Assembly (NCBI GenBank): GCA_002049455.2
Contig: KV919200.1
Span: 1 to 49,970, forward strand
DNA from: Porphyra umbilicalis
Lineage: Eukaryota > Rhodophyta > Bangiophyceae > Bangiales > Bangiaceae
Length of the DNA: 49,970 nt
Reading direction: 5' to 3'
Shown here one piece after another: positions 49,961-49,970 of the stretch. The translations under genes were made by a program, and so were the position numbers. Positions within the stretch are counted from its first letter, which is position 1. Every line of letters begins with the position of its first letter. Below the pieces are notes generated by a model, which made no database searches, was not told the origin of the DNA, and worked only from the letters and a program-made list of their open reading frames with translations.

Positions 49961-49970
49961 TGGTGGAGCA
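49961..49970 (+). other. Primer-binding site TGGTGGAGCA (cut by window end)
   Basis: Begins two bases after the LTR end and starts TGG, complementary to a tRNA 3' terminus ending in UGCUCCACCA. The tRNA is not identified. Confidence 0.6.

Overview
The window is nuclear DNA of a red alga, most likely a bangiophyte of the Porphyra/Pyropia type. The best marker is an intact chloroplast R-phycoerythrin gamma chain gene (18675-19637). A GT-AG intron in ribosomal protein L9, an initiation-factor-free eukaryotic gene set (bystin, Tim8, RPAIN, RABL3) and Ty1/copia and probable gypsy retroelements show a eukaryote. Base composition is very GC-rich, with many runs of 10-23 C or G. The species call is inference from composition and gene content.

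Left half, 4.1-24.5 kb, is the gene-rich part. In order: Tim8-like mitochondrial chaperone (+), RNase HII (+), a broken bL35 ribosomal protein gene (-), bystin/Enp1 (+), a secreted protein with a Hedgehog-type Hint domain (-), RPA-interacting protein (-), an unknown Pro/Gly-rich protein (-), phycoerythrin gamma (+), a four-helix membrane protein (-), ribosomal protein L9 (+, two exons) and a RABL3-like GTPase (-). These are independently transcribed housekeeping genes, not an operon. Two patterns recur: (1) six or seven of them carry a poly-C tract on the coding strand about 6-20 nt before the start codon; (2) six of them change reading frame exactly at internal C/G homopolymers, while genes without such runs are intact, which points to homopolymer length errors in the assembly or to slippage.

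Right half, 24.5-49.97 kb, is almost entirely mobile DNA. It holds a truncated PIF/Harbinger-type transposase; a 4.77-kb element with 28-bp terminal inverted repeats and a TTA target duplication whose interior is CCG-rich low-complexity DNA; a composite about 7.4 kb long flanked by roughly 460-bp inverted arms and containing a decayed Tc1/mariner-IS630 transposase and a zinc-knuckle ORF; a 1.19-kb TIR element inserted in one of those arms (the other arm is the empty site); and a nearly intact Ty1/copia retrotransposon on the minus strand (43453-49265). The copia 5' LTR stops after 281 of 367 bp exactly where a second LTR (49266-49958, followed by a primer-binding site) begins, so a probable gypsy element, mostly outside the window, appears to have inserted into the copia LTR and cut off its TATA-like box.

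The first 3.4 kb, the intergenic stretches and much of 28-29.7 and 33-34.4 kb hold nothing I can assign. Long overlapping open frames there are expected from GC content alone.
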